Assembly (NCBI GenBank): GCA_035310145.1
Contig: DATGEL010000108.1
Coordinates: 49,808-113,807 of the forward strand
Reading direction: 5' to 3'
Source: Dehalococcoidia bacterium
GTDB taxonomy: Bacteria > Chloroflexota > Dehalococcoidia > CAUJGQ01
DNA: 64,000 nt
This document shows, piece after piece, positions 44,446 through 54,027 of this stretch. How positions within the stretch are numbered: the first letter of the stretch is position 1; every line of letters begins with the position of its first letter. The notes beneath the pieces are model-generated. The model ran no database searches. It was not told the origin of the DNA and was given only the letters and a program-made list of their open reading frames with translations. Made by a program: the position numbers and the translations under genes.

Positions 44446-46008
44446 ATGCTGGTACTGGTGATCGTACTGGCGATTGCGGTCCTCCTTCTCGCCGCCGGTG
44501 CGATGTATCTCTACGCCCGCAAGCCCGGTCCGGCCACCGAGCCGCTCCGGCAGCCGCAGGCGGAGCAACCGGACGGGCAGGCCGCCCAGGCCAATGCGGC
44601 GCGCATCGTCGGCGAGGCGGAGACCCGCCAGAAAGAGATCCTGCTCGAAGCGAAGGAAGAGGCGATCCGCCTGCGCACCCAGGCCGAGCTGGAGCTGCGC
44701 GAGCGCACCGGCGAGCTGCAGCGGCAGGAACGCCGCCTCGTGCAGAAGGAGGAGAACCTCGACCGCAAGGCTGAAGCCTACGAACGGCGCGAACGGCAGC
44801 TTACGCAGCGCGAGCAGGAGGCTGAGGCCGCCCGCGCCCAGCTCGAAGAGCTGCGCCAGCAGCGGCTGCACGAGATCGAGCGCGTGGGCCAGCTCTCCAG
44901 CGCCGAGGCCCGCGAGCTGCTGATGAGCGAAGTCGAGCGCGAGGTGCGCGAGGACGCGATCCGGCGCATGCAGCAGATCGAGGCCGAGTACAAGGAGCAG
45001 GCCGGCCGCCGCGCCCGCGAAATCGTCGCCACCGCCATCCAGCGCATTACCTCGGACGTGACGGCCGAGACCACGGTCTCGGTCGTTCCCATCCCCAGCG
45101 ACGACATGAAGGGCCGCATCATCGGGCGCGAGGGGCGCAACATCCGCGCCCTGGAGCAGGCGACCGGCTGCGACCTGATCATCGACGACACGCCAGACGC
45201 GGTCACGCTCTCCGGCTTCGACCCCGTGCGCCGCGAGATCGCGCGCATTGCCCTCTCGCACCTCGTGCAGGACGGACGCATTCACCCCACGCGCATCGAA
45301 GAAGTGGTGGAGAAGGCGCGCGGCGAGGTGGAGGCGTCGCTGCGCGGCGACGGCGAGACGGCGGCGGTGGAGGCGGGCGTGCCGAACCTGCATCCCGAGC
45401 TGATGCGCCTGCTGGGCAAGCTCAAGTACCGCATGAGCCTCGGTCAGAACGTGCTCAAGCACTCGCAGGAAACCGCGCAGATCGGCGCCCTGCTGGCGGC
45501 GGAGCTGAAGGCCGACGTTTCGATCGTGCGCCGCGCCGGCCTGCTGCACGACATCGGCAAGGCGGCCGACCACGAGGTTGAAGGCAGCCACGCGCAGATC
45601 GGCGCCGAGCTGGCGAAGCGCTTCGGCATGCCGCCGGCCGTGGTGCACTGCATCGAGGCGCACAAGGACGAGGTCGAGCCACGCAGCGTCGAGGCCACGC
45701 TCGTGCAGATCGCCGATGCGATCGCCGGGCAGCGGCCGGGGGCGCGGCGCGAGTCACTCGAGTATTACGTCAAGCGGCTCGAAGACCTGGAAGTCGTCGC
45801 CAACGGCTTCGAGGGCGTGCGCGAGTCGTTCGCGATTCAAGCGGGGCGCGAGGTGCGGGTGATCGTGAAGCCCGAGCAGATCGACGAGCTGGCGACGATG
45901 CGCCTGGCGCGCGACCTCAGCCGCAAGATCGAGGAGACGATGGAGTATCCCGGCCAGGTGAAGGTCACGGTCGTGCGCGAGACGCGCGCCGTCGAGTACG
46001 CGCGCTAG
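44446..46008 (+). CDS. rny: Ribonuclease Y
   Basis: 520 aa membrane-anchored endoribonuclease that starts mRNA decay. N-terminal transmembrane helix (LVLVIVLAIAVLLLAAGAMY), a long charged coiled coil (about 50-200), KH domain (GRIIGREGRNIRALEQATG near 225) and HD domain with metal-binding AGLLHDIGKAADHE near 365. Normal length and order. The ATG at 44446 follows GCGAGG; it starts exactly at the membrane helix. The PHP gene begins 2 bp after the stop, forming an operon rny-PHP-fabZ-zinc ribbon. Confidence 0.95.
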   Translation: MLVLVIVLAIAVLLLAAGAMYLYARKPGPATEPLRQPQAEQPDGQAAQANAARIVGEAETRQKEILLEAKEEAIRLRTQAELELRERTGELQRQERRLVQKEENLDRKAEAYERRERQLTQREQEAEAARAQLEELRQQRLHEIERVGQLSSAEARELLMSEVEREVREDAIRRMQQIEAEYKEQAGRRAREIVATAIQRITSDVTAETTVSVVPIPSDDMKGRIIGREGRNIRALEQATGCDLIIDDTPDAVTLSGFDPVRREIARIALSHLVQDGRIHPTRIEEVVEKARGEVEASLRGDGETAAVEAGVPNLHPELMRLLGKLKYRMSLGQNVLKHSQETAQIGALLAAELKADVSIVRRAGLLHDIGKAADHEVEGSHAQIGAELAKRFGMPPAVVHCIEAHKDEVEPRSVEATLVQIADAIAGQRPGARRESLEYYVKRLEDLEVVANGFEGVRESFAIQAGREVRVIVKPEQIDELATMRLARDLSRKIEETMEYPGQVKVTVVRETRAVEYAR

Positions 46009-46010
46009 CC

Positions 46011-46862
46011 ATGGCGAGCGGAGATTTTCATACCCACTCCACGCACTCAGACGGCAAGAAGACGACAGGCGAGCTCGCTGCCCTGGCGGCGCGCGCCGGC
46101 CTGCGGGCCATCGCCCTCACCGACCACGACTCGACGGCGGGGGTGCGCGACATGGCGGCCGCGCTCAAGTCGCACGGCATCCGCCTCGTGCCCGGCGTGG
46201 AGCTGAGCACCGACATTCCCGGCAGCGAAGTGCACGTGCTCGGCTACTTCATGGACATCGACGACCGGGCGTTCCAGGCGGAGCTGGCCCGCTTCCGCGA
46301 GGGCCGGCTGGGCCGCGGCCTGCGTATGATCGAGAAGCTGCGGGCGCTGGGTATGGACGTATCGTGGGAGCGGGTGCAGGAGATCGCCGGCGACGCCTCG
46401 GTGGGCAGGCCGCACGTCGCCCAGCACCTGGTGGAACGCGGCTACGTAGAGTCGATTCCCGAGGCGTTCGACCGCTTCATCGGCCGCAACGGCCCCGCCT
46501 ACGCCGAGCGCGAGAAGCTGACGCCGACGGAGGCGGTGCAGATGATCCGCAAGGCCGGCGGCTTACCCGTCGTCGCACACCCGCACTACACGCCGAACGC
46601 GGAGGCGATCCTGGCGGAGCTCGCCGGGCAGGGGCTGGGCGGCATGGAGGTCTACTACAAGGATCTCGGCCCCGAGAAGGTGGCGGAGCTGCTGGCGATC
46701 GCCACGCGGCTGAGGCTGCTGCCCACCGGCGGCAGCGACTACCACGCGCTCAAGAACCCCGGTGAGCGCGAGCCGGGCGACATTCCCCTGCCCGACGAGG
46801 CCGTGGAGGCGCTGCTCGCCGCCGGCGAAGGCTGCGCTTGCCCCGTGGTCGTCGTATCGTGA
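46011..46862 (+). CDS. PHP-domain phosphoesterase (RNase AM/TrpH family)
   Basis: 283 aa metal-dependent phosphoesterase. The PHP motifs [27 protein letters not shown] and GSDYH supply the metal-binding His/Asp residues; VAHPHYTP completes the set. The family includes 5'-3' exoribonuclease/3',5'-nucleotide phosphatase RNase AM, which would fit with its position 2 bp behind ribonuclease Y, but the substrate is inferred from context. Its stop overlaps the fabZ start in GTGA. Confidence 0.88.
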   Translation: MASGDFHTHSTHSDGKKTTGELAALAARAGLRAIALTDHDSTAGVRDMAAALKSHGIRLVPGVELSTDIPGSEVHVLGYFMDIDDRAFQAELARFREGRLGRGLRMIEKLRALGMDVSWERVQEIAGDASVGRPHVAQHLVERGYVESIPEAFDRFIGRNGPAYAEREKLTPTEAVQMIRKAGGLPVVAHPHYTPNAEAILAELAGQGLGGMEVYYKDLGPEKVAELLAIATRLRLLPTGGSDYHALKNPGEREPGDIPLPDEAVEALLAAGEGCACPVVVVS

Positions 46863-47338
46863 GCGAGCCGCGAGACGCCGCGCCGATCACGCCGAATGTC
46901 TGGGACGCCGCCCGCATCATGGAGATCATCCCGCACCGCTTTCCCTTCCTGCTGGTTGATCGCATCGTCGAGATCGAGGCGGGGAAACGGGCGGTCGGGA
47001 TCAAGAACGTCACGATCAACGAGTGGTTTTTCCAGGGCCACTTTCCCGGCCTGCCGGTGATGCCCGGCGTGCTGATCGTCGAGGCGCTGGCACAGGTCGG
47101 CGCCGTGGCGCTGCTCAGCCAGGAGCAGTACCGTGGCAAGATCGGCTTCTTCGCCGGCATCGACGGCGTGCGCTTCCGCCGCCGCGTCGTGCCCGGCGAC
47201 ACGCTGCGGCTGGCAGTGGAACTGACGCGGCAGCGAGGACCGATCGGCAAAGGCGCCGCGCGCGCTACCGTCGACGGCGCCCTCGCCTGCGAGGGCGAGC
47301 TAACCTTCGCGGTAGATGTGGACGGGACCAGGGGATAG
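46859..47338 (+). CDS. fabZ: 3-hydroxyacyl-[ACP] dehydratase FabZ
   Basis: 159 aa hot-dog-fold dehydratase of type II fatty-acid synthesis. It shows [17 protein letters not shown] and the catalytic [20 protein letters not shown] with its His and downstream Glu. The GTG start at 46859 overlaps the PHP stop codon by 4 bp (GTGA), giving translational coupling, and the sequence from VSEPRD fits the family length. Followed 6 bp later by a zinc-ribbon membrane protein. Confidence 0.93.
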   Translation: MSEPRDAAPITPNVWDAARIMEIIPHRFPFLLVDRIVEIEAGKRAVGIKNVTINEWFFQGHFPGLPVMPGVLIVEALAQVGAVALLSQEQYRGKIGFFAGIDGVRFRRRVVPGDTLRLAVELTRQRGPIGKGAARATVDGALACEGELTFAVDVDGTRG

Positions 47339-47344
47339 CGTTCG

Positions 47345-47836
47345 GTGCAATGCGCCCAACACCCGCAAGTCGAGACCGAGCTGCGCTGCGGCAAGTGCGA
47401 TACGCCCATCTGCCCGCGCTGCATGGTGCAGACACCGGTGGGCGCCCGCTGCAAGAGCTGCGCCAACCTGCGCCGGCCGGTGATCTACTCCGTCTCGCCG
47501 GCGCTGCTGGTGCGCGGCATTGCGGCGGCGGCGGTCGTGGCGGTGGTGGTCGGCGTGCTCTGGGGCTATTTACTTCCGCGCTCGGCGGGCATCTTCGGCA
47601 TCTTCATCTTCTTGCCCGCGCTGGGCTACGGCTGGCTGGTGGCCGAGGCGATGGGCCGCGTCACCAACCGGCGGCGCGGCGTCTCGCTGCAGGTGGCCGC
47701 GGCGGCATCATGCGTGCTGGTCTACCTGATCCACAACCTGGTGGCGTCGCCGCATACGCTGCTGCCGCAGAACGACCTCTACGGATACATCTTCGTCGTG
47801 ATCGCCGCGGTCGTGTCCGTGAACTACTTGAAGTAG
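47345..47836 (+). CDS. Zinc-ribbon (B-box-like) membrane protein
   Basis: 163 aa. The N-terminus CAQHPQVETELRCGKCDTPI continues CPRCMVQTPVGARCKSC, a B-box/zinc-ribbon with Cys/His pairs. It is followed by four hydrophobic segments (about 55-160), ending VVSVNYLK. The same architecture is common in Chloroflexota and Actinobacteriota; function unknown, perhaps membrane-tethered protein binding. The GTG start at 47345 lies 6 bp after fabZ. It ends at a BIME-like repeat facing a convergent gene. Confidence 0.78.
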   Translation: MQCAQHPQVETELRCGKCDTPICPRCMVQTPVGARCKSCANLRRPVIYSVSPALLVRGIAAAAVVAVVVGVLWGYLLPRSAGIFGIFIFLPALGYGWLVAEAMGRVTNRRRGVSLQVAAAASCVLVYLIHNLVASPHTLLPQNDLYGYIFVVIAAVVSVNYLK

Positions 47837-47847
47837 GCGTGGCTGAC

Positions 47848-48042
47848 GGCCCTCAATCCCCCGTCCCCTTTCCCGCAATCTCTGACATCGCGCGGGGCGC
47901 GATTTGGGATGAGGGAAAGGGGCGATCCGGCGGAGGAGAAATCGGCCGGCGTTGGGGTAACCGCACCGGCGACGGAACGCTCCAGGCTGGATCGTCTCCT
48001 TCTCCCAGGATTGGGAGAAGGAGAGACGAGAGGATGAGGGCC
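47848..48042. repeat. BIME-like repeat, long copy
   Basis: About 195 bp from GGCCCTCA to GAGGGCC. Hairpin 1 is CCCCTTTCCC ... GGGAAAGGGG with an inner GCGCGGGGCGC-type stem. The shared centre is GTAACCG, then GGAACGCTCCAGGCTGGATC. Hairpin 2 is CTCCTTCTCCC / GGGAGAAGGAG. It fills the space between convergent genes. Confidence 0.8.
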
Positions 48043-48053
48043 GAATGCCGCGC

Positions 48054-48440
48054 CTAATGCCGCAGGATGGCGATCACGATCAGCAAGACGATGATGATCG
48101 CGGCAGTCACAAAGATGCGCTTCACTTCGCCGATCACGTAGCCGTAATCGGTGTGGCTCAGCCGCTCGCGCGCGGCCTCCGCGCGTGCGGCCGTACGGCC
48201 TCGGGGACCGGCCGTCGCTGCCGGTGCGCCGGGGGCCGCTAGAGCTCTGCTGCTGGGCGCGGCCGGCCGATCGAGCGCCGCGGAATCGAGATCGGGCTCG
48301 CCCGCCTGCTCCTCGCTGCCGGGCGGCGGCTCGAGCGTGGGCGCGGGTGTGCGGCGGTAGAAGTGCGCCGGCACCGCGGGCTGCTGGCCCTTGCGCAGGC
48401 TGGGCGCCTGGTTGCGGCTGCGGCGGGTCTGACGTGGCAA
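48054..48440 (-). CDS. Small single-TM membrane protein
   Basis: 128 aa tail-anchored type: a basic N-terminus (PRQTRRSRNQAPSLRKGQQP), a Pro/Ala-rich middle, then HTDYGYVIGEVKRIFVTAA and a C-terminal transmembrane helix (IIIVLLIVIAILRH). The TTG start is supported by GAGGAG seven bases before it and by the TGGACT-N18-TATACT promoter upstream. Proteins with this layout occur in other Chloroflexota as far as I recall, but no function is known. Confidence 0.65.
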   Translation of the reverse strand: MPRQTRRSRNQAPSLRKGQQPAVPAHFYRRTPAPTLEPPPGSEEQAGEPDLDSAALDRPAAPSSRALAAPGAPAATAGPRGRTAARAEAARERLSHTDYGYVIGEVKRIFVTAAIIIVLLIVIAILRH

Positions 48441-48464
48441 GCTCGAACTCCTCTTTCGGATGCC

Positions 48465-48494
48465 AGTATAGCGAGGCCGCTCGCCGGCAGTCCA
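48465..48494 (-). promoter_or_regulatory. Sigma70-type promoter for the small membrane protein
   Basis: On the minus strand: TGGACT (48494-48489), 18 bp spacer, TATACT (48470-48465), then GAGGAG and the TTG start 25 bases on. Confidence 0.5.
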
Positions 48495-48674
48495 GCCCGC
48501 AGCCGGTCCGCTTCCGAATCGTCCTTGAGGCGCATGAGGTCGGATTCGGGGCCAGCACCTTCACGGGCTTGCGCCGCACAGCGATACTACATACTACTAA
48601 GGCTACTAAGGCAGGCACACGGGCGATCCGTCGGCGGACGACGACCCCGCTCGCGCTTCGCGCAAGGAACGACC

Positions 48675-49661
48675 ATGACCAGCACCGCCATCGTGCCGAT
48701 CCGCCGCCGCCTCGACCAGATCGATTCGCGCGCCTGGGAGCACCCGGCCGACCGCGCGGCGCTGGCCGCCCTGCGCGCCATCCCCGCCTTCGACGAGGTG
48801 CTGAAGAAGATCATCGGCGCCTTCGGCGAGCGCGGCCTGCGCCTGGCGTTTCAAGCCGACTCGGTGCGCGTCGCGCCGCGCCAGTTTCCGCGCCTGCACC
48901 GGCTCTGGCTGCAGGCGCAGGACACGCTCGACTCGCCCGAGGAGGTGCCGCTCTACGTGGCGCAGAGCCCGGCGGTGAACGCGGGCGCCTACGGCGTGGA
49001 CAAACCCTGGGTGCTGCTGCTCTCCGGATCGCTGCGGCTGCTGCCGGACGAAGAGGTCGAGAACATCATGGGGCACGAGCTGGGCCACGTGCTCAGCGGC
49101 CATGCCCTCTACCACACGATGCTGGCGATCCTGATCCGGCTGGCGGCCTCGGGCTTCCCGCTGATCGGCATGGCGGCGAAACCGATCCTCTACGCGCTGC
49201 TGGAGTGGTACCGCAAGAGCGAGCTGTCTTCCGACCGCGCCGGCCTGCTCACCGTGCAGCAGCCGGAGGCGGCGATGAGCACGATGATGCGCCTCGCCGG
49301 CGGCGGCACGCCGGAGGAGATGAACCTCAACGAGTTCCTGGTGCAGGCGGAAGAGTACCGCCAGGTCGACAACGTGCTCGACCAGGTGCTGAAGGTGCTG
49401 AACACGCTGGACATGACGCATCCGTTCCTGGTGATGCGCGCCGCGCTGCTGCGCGAGTGGATCCAGGAGGGCGGCTACGACCGCATCCTGCGCGGCGAAT
49501 ACCTGCGCCGCGGCGACGCCAAACCCTCCTGGCAGGAAGAGCTCGGCGCGGGTGTGCGCCACTACACCGGCGGCGCCCAGGACGCGGCGGAGAAGGCCGG
49601 CGATACCATCCGCAAGATGCGCGAGGCCTTCGACCGCGGCTACCGCGGCCCCTCGCAGTAG
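48675..49661 (+). CDS. M48-family zinc metalloprotease
   Basis: 328 aa. The zinc motif HELGH is in NIMGHELGHVLSGHALYH near residue 140; the third ligand is expected in KSELSSDRAGLL near 185. One or two hydrophobic helices follow the motif. An N-terminal helical part (RAIPAFDEVLKKIIGAF) and an acidic C-terminus complete the common M48 form. The ATG at 48675 follows AAGGAA; a much longer upstream reading lacks any such site. A tandem CTACTAAGG pair lies at 48594-48611 in the leader. Substrate unknown, probably membrane-associated quality control. Confidence 0.85.
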   Translation: MTSTAIVPIRRRLDQIDSRAWEHPADRAALAALRAIPAFDEVLKKIIGAFGERGLRLAFQADSVRVAPRQFPRLHRLWLQAQDTLDSPEEVPLYVAQSPAVNAGAYGVDKPWVLLLSGSLRLLPDEEVENIMGHELGHVLSGHALYHTMLAILIRLAASGFPLIGMAAKPILYALLEWYRKSELSSDRAGLLTVQQPEAAMSTMMRLAGGGTPEEMNLNEFLVQAEEYRQVDNVLDQVLKVLNTLDMTHPFLVMRAALLREWIQEGGYDRILRGEYLRRGDAKPSWQEELGAGVRHYTGGAQDAAEKAGDTIRKMREAFDRGYRGPSQ

Positions 49662-49785
49662 CGGCCCGAGCAGAATCCGGCCGGGATGCCGCGCCGCGCG
49701 CGTCCCGCGCTTGTCGCTGCGCCCGCCGATCGCTGACACTGGGGGCGCGGCCTCCCCTCCTGGCGGCCGCGCGAGGACGGCACCG

Positions 49786-51105
49786 ATGACCTCTCCTGCG
49801 GCGACGGGGCGCTCGGCGTTCAGCGGGGCGGACGCGCCCGCCTTCGCCGACCTGGCGCGCTGCGTGCACTGCGGCCTCTGCCTGATGCACTGCCCGACGT
49901 TCGTGGCCACCGGCCTCGAAACCGAGTCGCCGCGCGGCCGGCTCTACTTGATGCGCGCCGCGGAAGAGGGCCGCATTCCGCTTTCGGACGGCTTCGTGGG
50001 GCACATGGAGCTGTGCCTGCAGTGCCGCAACTGCGAATCGGTCTGCCCCTCTGGCGTGCCCTTCGGCCGCATCATGGAGGCGACGCGCTCGCAGATCTTG
50101 ACGCAGGGCAAAGGCCCGGCCCGGCCGCGGCTGCTGCGCCGGACGATCACGCGTGCGCTCTTCCTGCATACGTCCGTGCTCTCCGGCGTCGCTGCCTCGC
50201 TGCGGCTCTACCAACGCTCCGGCCTGCGCTGGCTGGTGCAGCGCAGCGGCGTCCTGCGCCTGGCGCCGCCGTTGCGCGAGCTTGAGGCGATGATGCCCTC
50301 ACTCTCGAAGCGGCCGTTCCGCCCGCGCCGGCGGCTCTACCCGGCCGTGGGGCCGCGGCGGCACCGGGTGGCGATGTTCGTCGGCTGCGTGATGCCGCAG
50401 ATGTACGCCGCCTCGGAACGAGCGACGCTGAACGTGATGCGCCGCAACGGCTGCGACGTGGTGCTGCTGCCCAACGAGCAGTGCTGCGGCGCCCTGCTGG
50501 TGCACGGCGGCGACCGCGAGGCAGCGCGCCGGCTGGCGCGGCGCAACATCGACGCGGTGCTCGCGGCGAACGTCGATGCGCTGATCGTCAACGCCGCCGG
50601 CTGCGGCTCGATGCTGAAGGAGTATCACGAGCTGCTGGCGCACGACGAGGCGTACCGCGAGAAGGCCGAGCGCTTCAGCGGTATGGTGCGCGATGTCACC
50701 GAGTTCCTCGCCGCGCACGGCATCGACGAGAAGCGGCTTGGCCCCGTCAACGCGCGCGTCACGTACCAGGATTCCTGCCACCTGGCGCACGCGCAGCGGG
50801 TGAAGGAGTCGCCGCGGCAGCTGATCCGCGCGATTCCGGGCGTGGAGTTCGTGGAGCTTGGCTCGGATCGCTGCTGCGGCAGCGCCGGCATTTACAACGT
50901 CGTACGGCGCGAGATGTCGCTGCAGGTGCTCGACAGCAAAATGGAGGAGGTCAGCGAGGCGATGCCGGAGATCATCGTCACCGCCAACCCCGGCTGCATG
51001 CTGCAACTGGAGAACGGCGTGCGCCGCGCCGGGCTGAAGGCGCGGGTGCTGCACGTTGTGGATCTGCTGGAAGAATCCTACCGGGCGGGAGCGAAGCAGC
51101 CATGA
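49786..51105 (+). CDS. glcF: Glycolate oxidase iron-sulfur subunit-like (GlcF)
   Basis: 439 aa. Two [4Fe-4S] ferredoxin motifs at the N-terminus: CVHCGLCLMHCP near 25 and CLQCRNCESVCP near 78. Two CCG cysteine-rich domains follow, marked by EQCCGALLVHGG and SDRCCGSAG. This matches GlcF, which passes electrons from the FAD subunit GlcD; no GlcD gene is in the window, so a different partner, or one encoded elsewhere, is needed. The start at 49786 (ATG) was chosen over an upstream in-frame reading that runs through the M48 gene. Its stop overlaps the next gene in ATGA. Confidence 0.87.
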   Translation: MTSPAATGRSAFSGADAPAFADLARCVHCGLCLMHCPTFVATGLETESPRGRLYLMRAAEEGRIPLSDGFVGHMELCLQCRNCESVCPSGVPFGRIMEATRSQILTQGKGPARPRLLRRTITRALFLHTSVLSGVAASLRLYQRSGLRWLVQRSGVLRLAPPLRELEAMMPSLSKRPFRPRRRLYPAVGPRRHRVAMFVGCVMPQMYAASERATLNVMRRNGCDVVLLPNEQCCGALLVHGGDREAARRLARRNIDAVLAANVDALIVNAAGCGSMLKEYHELLAHDEAYREKAERFSGMVRDVTEFLAAHGIDEKRLGPVNARVTYQDSCHLAHAQRVKESPRQLIRAIPGVEFVELGSDRCCGSAGIYNVVRREMSLQVLDSKMEEVSEAMPEIIVTANPGCMLQLENGVRRAGLKARVLHVVDLLEESYRAGAKQP

Positions 51106-52061
51106 GTGCCATGAGCACAGGGACGATCGGCCTGCACGTGCAGGAACGCGACGCCGCGGCGACGCTGGCGGCGATCGAGCGCTACGAGCAGGTGGGCGTG
51201 CCGGCGGCCTGGCTGACGACCGGCGGCATGGGCGCCGACGGACTGACGATCCTCGGTGCGGCCGCGGTGCGCACGCAGCGCATCCTGCTGGGCACCTGCA
51301 TCATTCCCATCCTGCCGCGCCATCCGATCGTGGTGGTTCAGCAGACGGCGGCGATCGCCTCGCTGGCGCCCGGCCGCTTCCGCCTTGGTCTGGGGCCAAG
51401 CCACAAGCCCAGCGTCGAGGGCATGTTCGGCATTCCCTTCGTCAAGCCGCTCGGCCACCTGCGCGAGTACCTGCGCATCGTCAAGGCCGCGCTGAACGAG
51501 GGCGGCGCCGACCTCGACGGCGACTTCTACCACGCGCATGGCCGCATGGCGGCGGCGCTGGCGCAGCCGGTGCCGGTGATGGCCTCGGCGCTGCGCGTCA
51601 ACGCCTTCCGCCTCTGCGGCGAGCTGGCGGACGGCGCCATCACCTGGATCTGCCCGCTGCCCTACGTGCGCGACGTGGCGTTGCCGGCGCTGCGCCAGGG
51701 CGCCGCGAGCGCCGGGCGCGAGGCGCCGCCGCTGGTGGCGCATGTGCCGATCTGCGTGAACGAGGACGCCGCCGCCGTGCGCGCCGCCGCCCGCCAGCAG
51801 CTCGCCGGCTATCCGCGCCTGCCCTACTACGCCACGATGCTGCGCGACGCCGGCTACGAGGAGGCGCTGCGCGGCGAGTGGAGCGACGCGATGATCGACG
51901 AGGTCGTGGCACACGGCGACGAAGCGGCGGTCGGAGCGCGGCTGCGCCAGTTCATCGAGGCGGGCGCGGGCGAAGTGATCGCCACACCGATCCCCGCCGG
52001 CGACGACCGGCGCGTCTCGCTGGACCGCGCGGCGGCGCTGCTGGCGAAGCTGGCCGGGTAG
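51102..52061 (+). CDS. LLM-class F420-dependent oxidoreductase
   Basis: 319 aa luciferase-like flavin/F420 oxidoreductase with IGLHVQERDAAATLAAIERYE, AAVRTQRILLGTCIIPILPR, LAPGRFRLGLGPSHKPSVEG and ADGAITWICPLPYVRD. It is distinct from the LLM gene at 42462. The ATG overlaps the glcF stop by 4 bp, so the two are translationally coupled; they may act in the same oxidation route, an inference. Confidence 0.88.
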   Translation: MSAMSTGTIGLHVQERDAAATLAAIERYEQVGVPAAWLTTGGMGADGLTILGAAAVRTQRILLGTCIIPILPRHPIVVVQQTAAIASLAPGRFRLGLGPSHKPSVEGMFGIPFVKPLGHLREYLRIVKAALNEGGADLDGDFYHAHGRMAAALAQPVPVMASALRVNAFRLCGELADGAITWICPLPYVRDVALPALRQGAASAGREAPPLVAHVPICVNEDAAAVRAAARQQLAGYPRLPYYATMLRDAGYEEALRGEWSDAMIDEVVAHGDEAAVGARLRQFIEAGAGEVIATPIPAGDDRRVSLDRAAALLAKLAG

Positions 52062-52102
52062 GGGCCGAAAGCCGCGGCGAGGCGCATGCGGAGGGTGCCG
52101 GT

Positions 52103-52846
52103 TTGAGCGCTTCACCCCAATGGGGCCGGCGGCCGCTGATCATCTCGCACGCGGCGTGCAAGGGGCACGCGCCCGAAAACACGCTCGCCGGCATCCGCGC
52201 CGCGCTCGAGCTGGGCAGCGAGGCGATCGAGATCGACGTGCACTGCACCGCCGACGGCGTGCCCGTACTCTTGCACGACGACGAGGTAGACCGCACGACC
52301 GACGGCACGGGCGATGTGCGCACGAAGTCGCTGGCCGAACTGCAACGACTCGATGCGGGCGCGCGCACGTTTGGCGACCGCTTCGCCGGCGAGCGCGTGC
52401 CCACGCTGGAAGCGGTGCTGGAGCTGACCCGTGGCCGGGCGCTGCTGATCGCCGAGATCAAGCAGCGCGCGATCGAGCCGGCGGTGGTGCAGCTCGTGCG
52501 GCGCATGGGCGTGGCCGACGACGTGATGGTCTGGTCGTTCCAGCCGCAGGTGGTGGGACGCGTGCGCGAGCTGGCGCCGGAGATCCCCTGCGGCCAGCTC
52601 TGGTCGGAGCGCGACCCCGACCCGGTGAAGATGTGCGCCGTGGCCCTGGCGCAGAACGCGCAGGCGGTGAGCCCGAATCATACCTTCGTCACCGACGCGC
52701 TGCTGCGGCGGGCGCTGCGCCGCGGCCTGCGTGTCTTCACCTGGACGCCGGACGAGCCGGCCGAGATCGCCCGCCTGCGCGACCTCGGCGTGGACGGCAT
52801 CTGCTCGAACTTCCCCGAGCGCGTGCGCGCCGCCGTGGGCGCGTAG
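52103..52846 (+). CDS. Glycerophosphodiester phosphodiesterase
   Basis: 247 aa TIM-barrel enzyme that hydrolyses glycerophosphodiesters to glycerol-3-phosphate and an alcohol. It has IISHAACKGHAPENT (the family has HRG...PENT), EIDVHCTADGVPVLLHDDEVDRTTDGTG with metal-binding Glu/Asp and catalytic His, and VFTWTPDEP with GVDGICSNFP at the end. A TTG start is used; GGAGGG lies before it and no in-frame ATG is available. It probably belongs to the glcF operon (41-bp gap). Confidence 0.9.
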   Translation: MSASPQWGRRPLIISHAACKGHAPENTLAGIRAALELGSEAIEIDVHCTADGVPVLLHDDEVDRTTDGTGDVRTKSLAELQRLDAGARTFGDRFAGERVPTLEAVLELTRGRALLIAEIKQRAIEPAVVQLVRRMGVADDVMVWSFQPQVVGRVRELAPEIPCGQLWSERDPDPVKMCAVALAQNAQAVSPNHTFVTDALLRRALRRGLRVFTWTPDEPAEIARLRDLGVDGICSNFPERVRAAVGA

Positions 52847-52861
52847 CCGGGCAAACAGCCG

Positions 52862-53953
52862 TCATCGAGCGACGCCGCCGGCTCTGCCCTCGCGCGAGAC
52901 GGCGGCCGCCATGCGGGCGTCCATCGCCGCCGCCAGCGTGAGCACGGCGGGGCGCGCCAGGGCGTTGCTGGCGCCGATGATCGTCACCGAGCCGACGAAA
53001 CGGCCCTGCTGCCACTTGATGAAAGTGTAGGCGAAGGTCTGGCCGCGGCTGTCGCTGTAGGTACCCTCGAAGCTGCGCGCGGCGCCGCCCAGCGCGCCTG
53101 CCTGGACCTCCTGCACGCTCACATTCTGCGGAAAGATCTGCTGCGCCTTCACGGCCGCCTCCGCCCCCTCCGGCGTGCCGTAAAGCTCGACGTAGCAGTC
53201 GGTGTTGGCGCTCACCGGCGTCGAGCTGCGCGTGCCGGGAAAGCTGGCGTAGGTCACCTGGTAGCCGTCGAGCCGGCCAAGCCGCGCGGCGGTGCCCGGA
53301 TCGTCGAGCGCGTCGTTGGCGATGCGCTGCTTGCGCAAGGGCTGCTGATTGCCGAACTCCGCCGGCTGGCACACCATCCCTTCCAGCGTGCCGGCCGGCA
53401 CGGCGGCCGGCGCCCGCGTTGGACTGGGCGAGGGGCTGGGCGACGGCGTCGGGCGCGGGCTGGGCGTCGGCGATGGCGTGGGCGACGGCGTGGGGGTCGG
53501 GCTCGGCGTGGGCGACGGCATCGGGCTCGGTGTGGGCCGAGGCGTGGCGCTGGGTGACGCGACGGGCGCGGCGGTTGCCGTGGGCGCCGCACCAGCGGCG
53601 GCGCCGCCGGCGACGGTGAGACCGTTCGGCAAGGTGCTGTCCGCGCCGCCGGGGTTGCGCACGGTCACGTTGTAGGCGCCGGCGCTCAGGCCGGCGGGCG
53701 CGACGAGGGTGAGCACCGAGCCGTTCACCCATGTTGCGGCGACGGCCTGCCCGCCCACGCTCACGCCGGCGTTGCGGGCGAAGTTGCTGCCCTCGACGAT
53801 CAGAAAGGCGTCCTGGCCGGGCGCCACCGTCGCCGGCTCGACGCGGCTGACGGTCGGCGGGCCCGCGGACTTCGAGCCGCAGCCCGCGCCCACGGCAAGC
53901 AGGCACACGGCGAGCAAGCAGCCGAGCAACCGTGGCAGAGACCGTCGAGCCAT
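52862..53953 (-). CDS. TIG-domain lipoprotein with Pro/Ser/Thr linker
   Basis: 363 aa. Signal peptide [22 protein letters not shown] with lipobox cysteine near 25. An IPT/TIG immunoglobulin-like domain (about 32-113; [30 protein letters not shown]) is followed by a 60-residue linker of PSPTP repeats. The C-terminal domain (about 195-360) has [30 protein letters not shown] and [13 protein letters not shown]. Probably displayed outside the membrane. It converges with the GDPD gene with 15 bp between. Function unknown. Confidence 0.8.
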   Translation of the reverse strand: MARRSLPRLLGCLLAVCLLAVGAGCGSKSAGPPTVSRVEPATVAPGQDAFLIVEGSNFARNAGVSVGGQAVAATWVNGSVLTLVAPAGLSAGAYNVTVRNPGGADSTLPNGLTVAGGAAAGAAPTATAAPVASPSATPRPTPSPMPSPTPSPTPTPSPTPSPTPSPRPTPSPSPSPSPTRAPAAVPAGTLEGMVCQPAEFGNQQPLRKQRIANDALDDPGTAARLGRLDGYQVTYASFPGTRSSTPVSANTDCYVELYGTPEGAEAAVKAQQIFPQNVSVQEVQAGALGGAARSFEGTYSDSRGQTFAYTFIKWQQGRFVGSVTIIGASNALARPAVLTLAAAMDARMAAAVSREGRAGGVAR

Positions 53954-54027
53954 GCTCCGATTGTACGGGAGGCAGCCGCATTGACCTGCACGCCGTCGCG
54001 CGAAGCGCCTCCCATTGGCCGCGCGGC

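Noticed and set aside
52862..53953. PSPTP repeats as a sequencing artefact
   Set aside because: The frame continues cleanly from lipoprotein signal through TIG domain and linker into a structured C-terminal domain; such linkers are usual in lipoproteins of this group.
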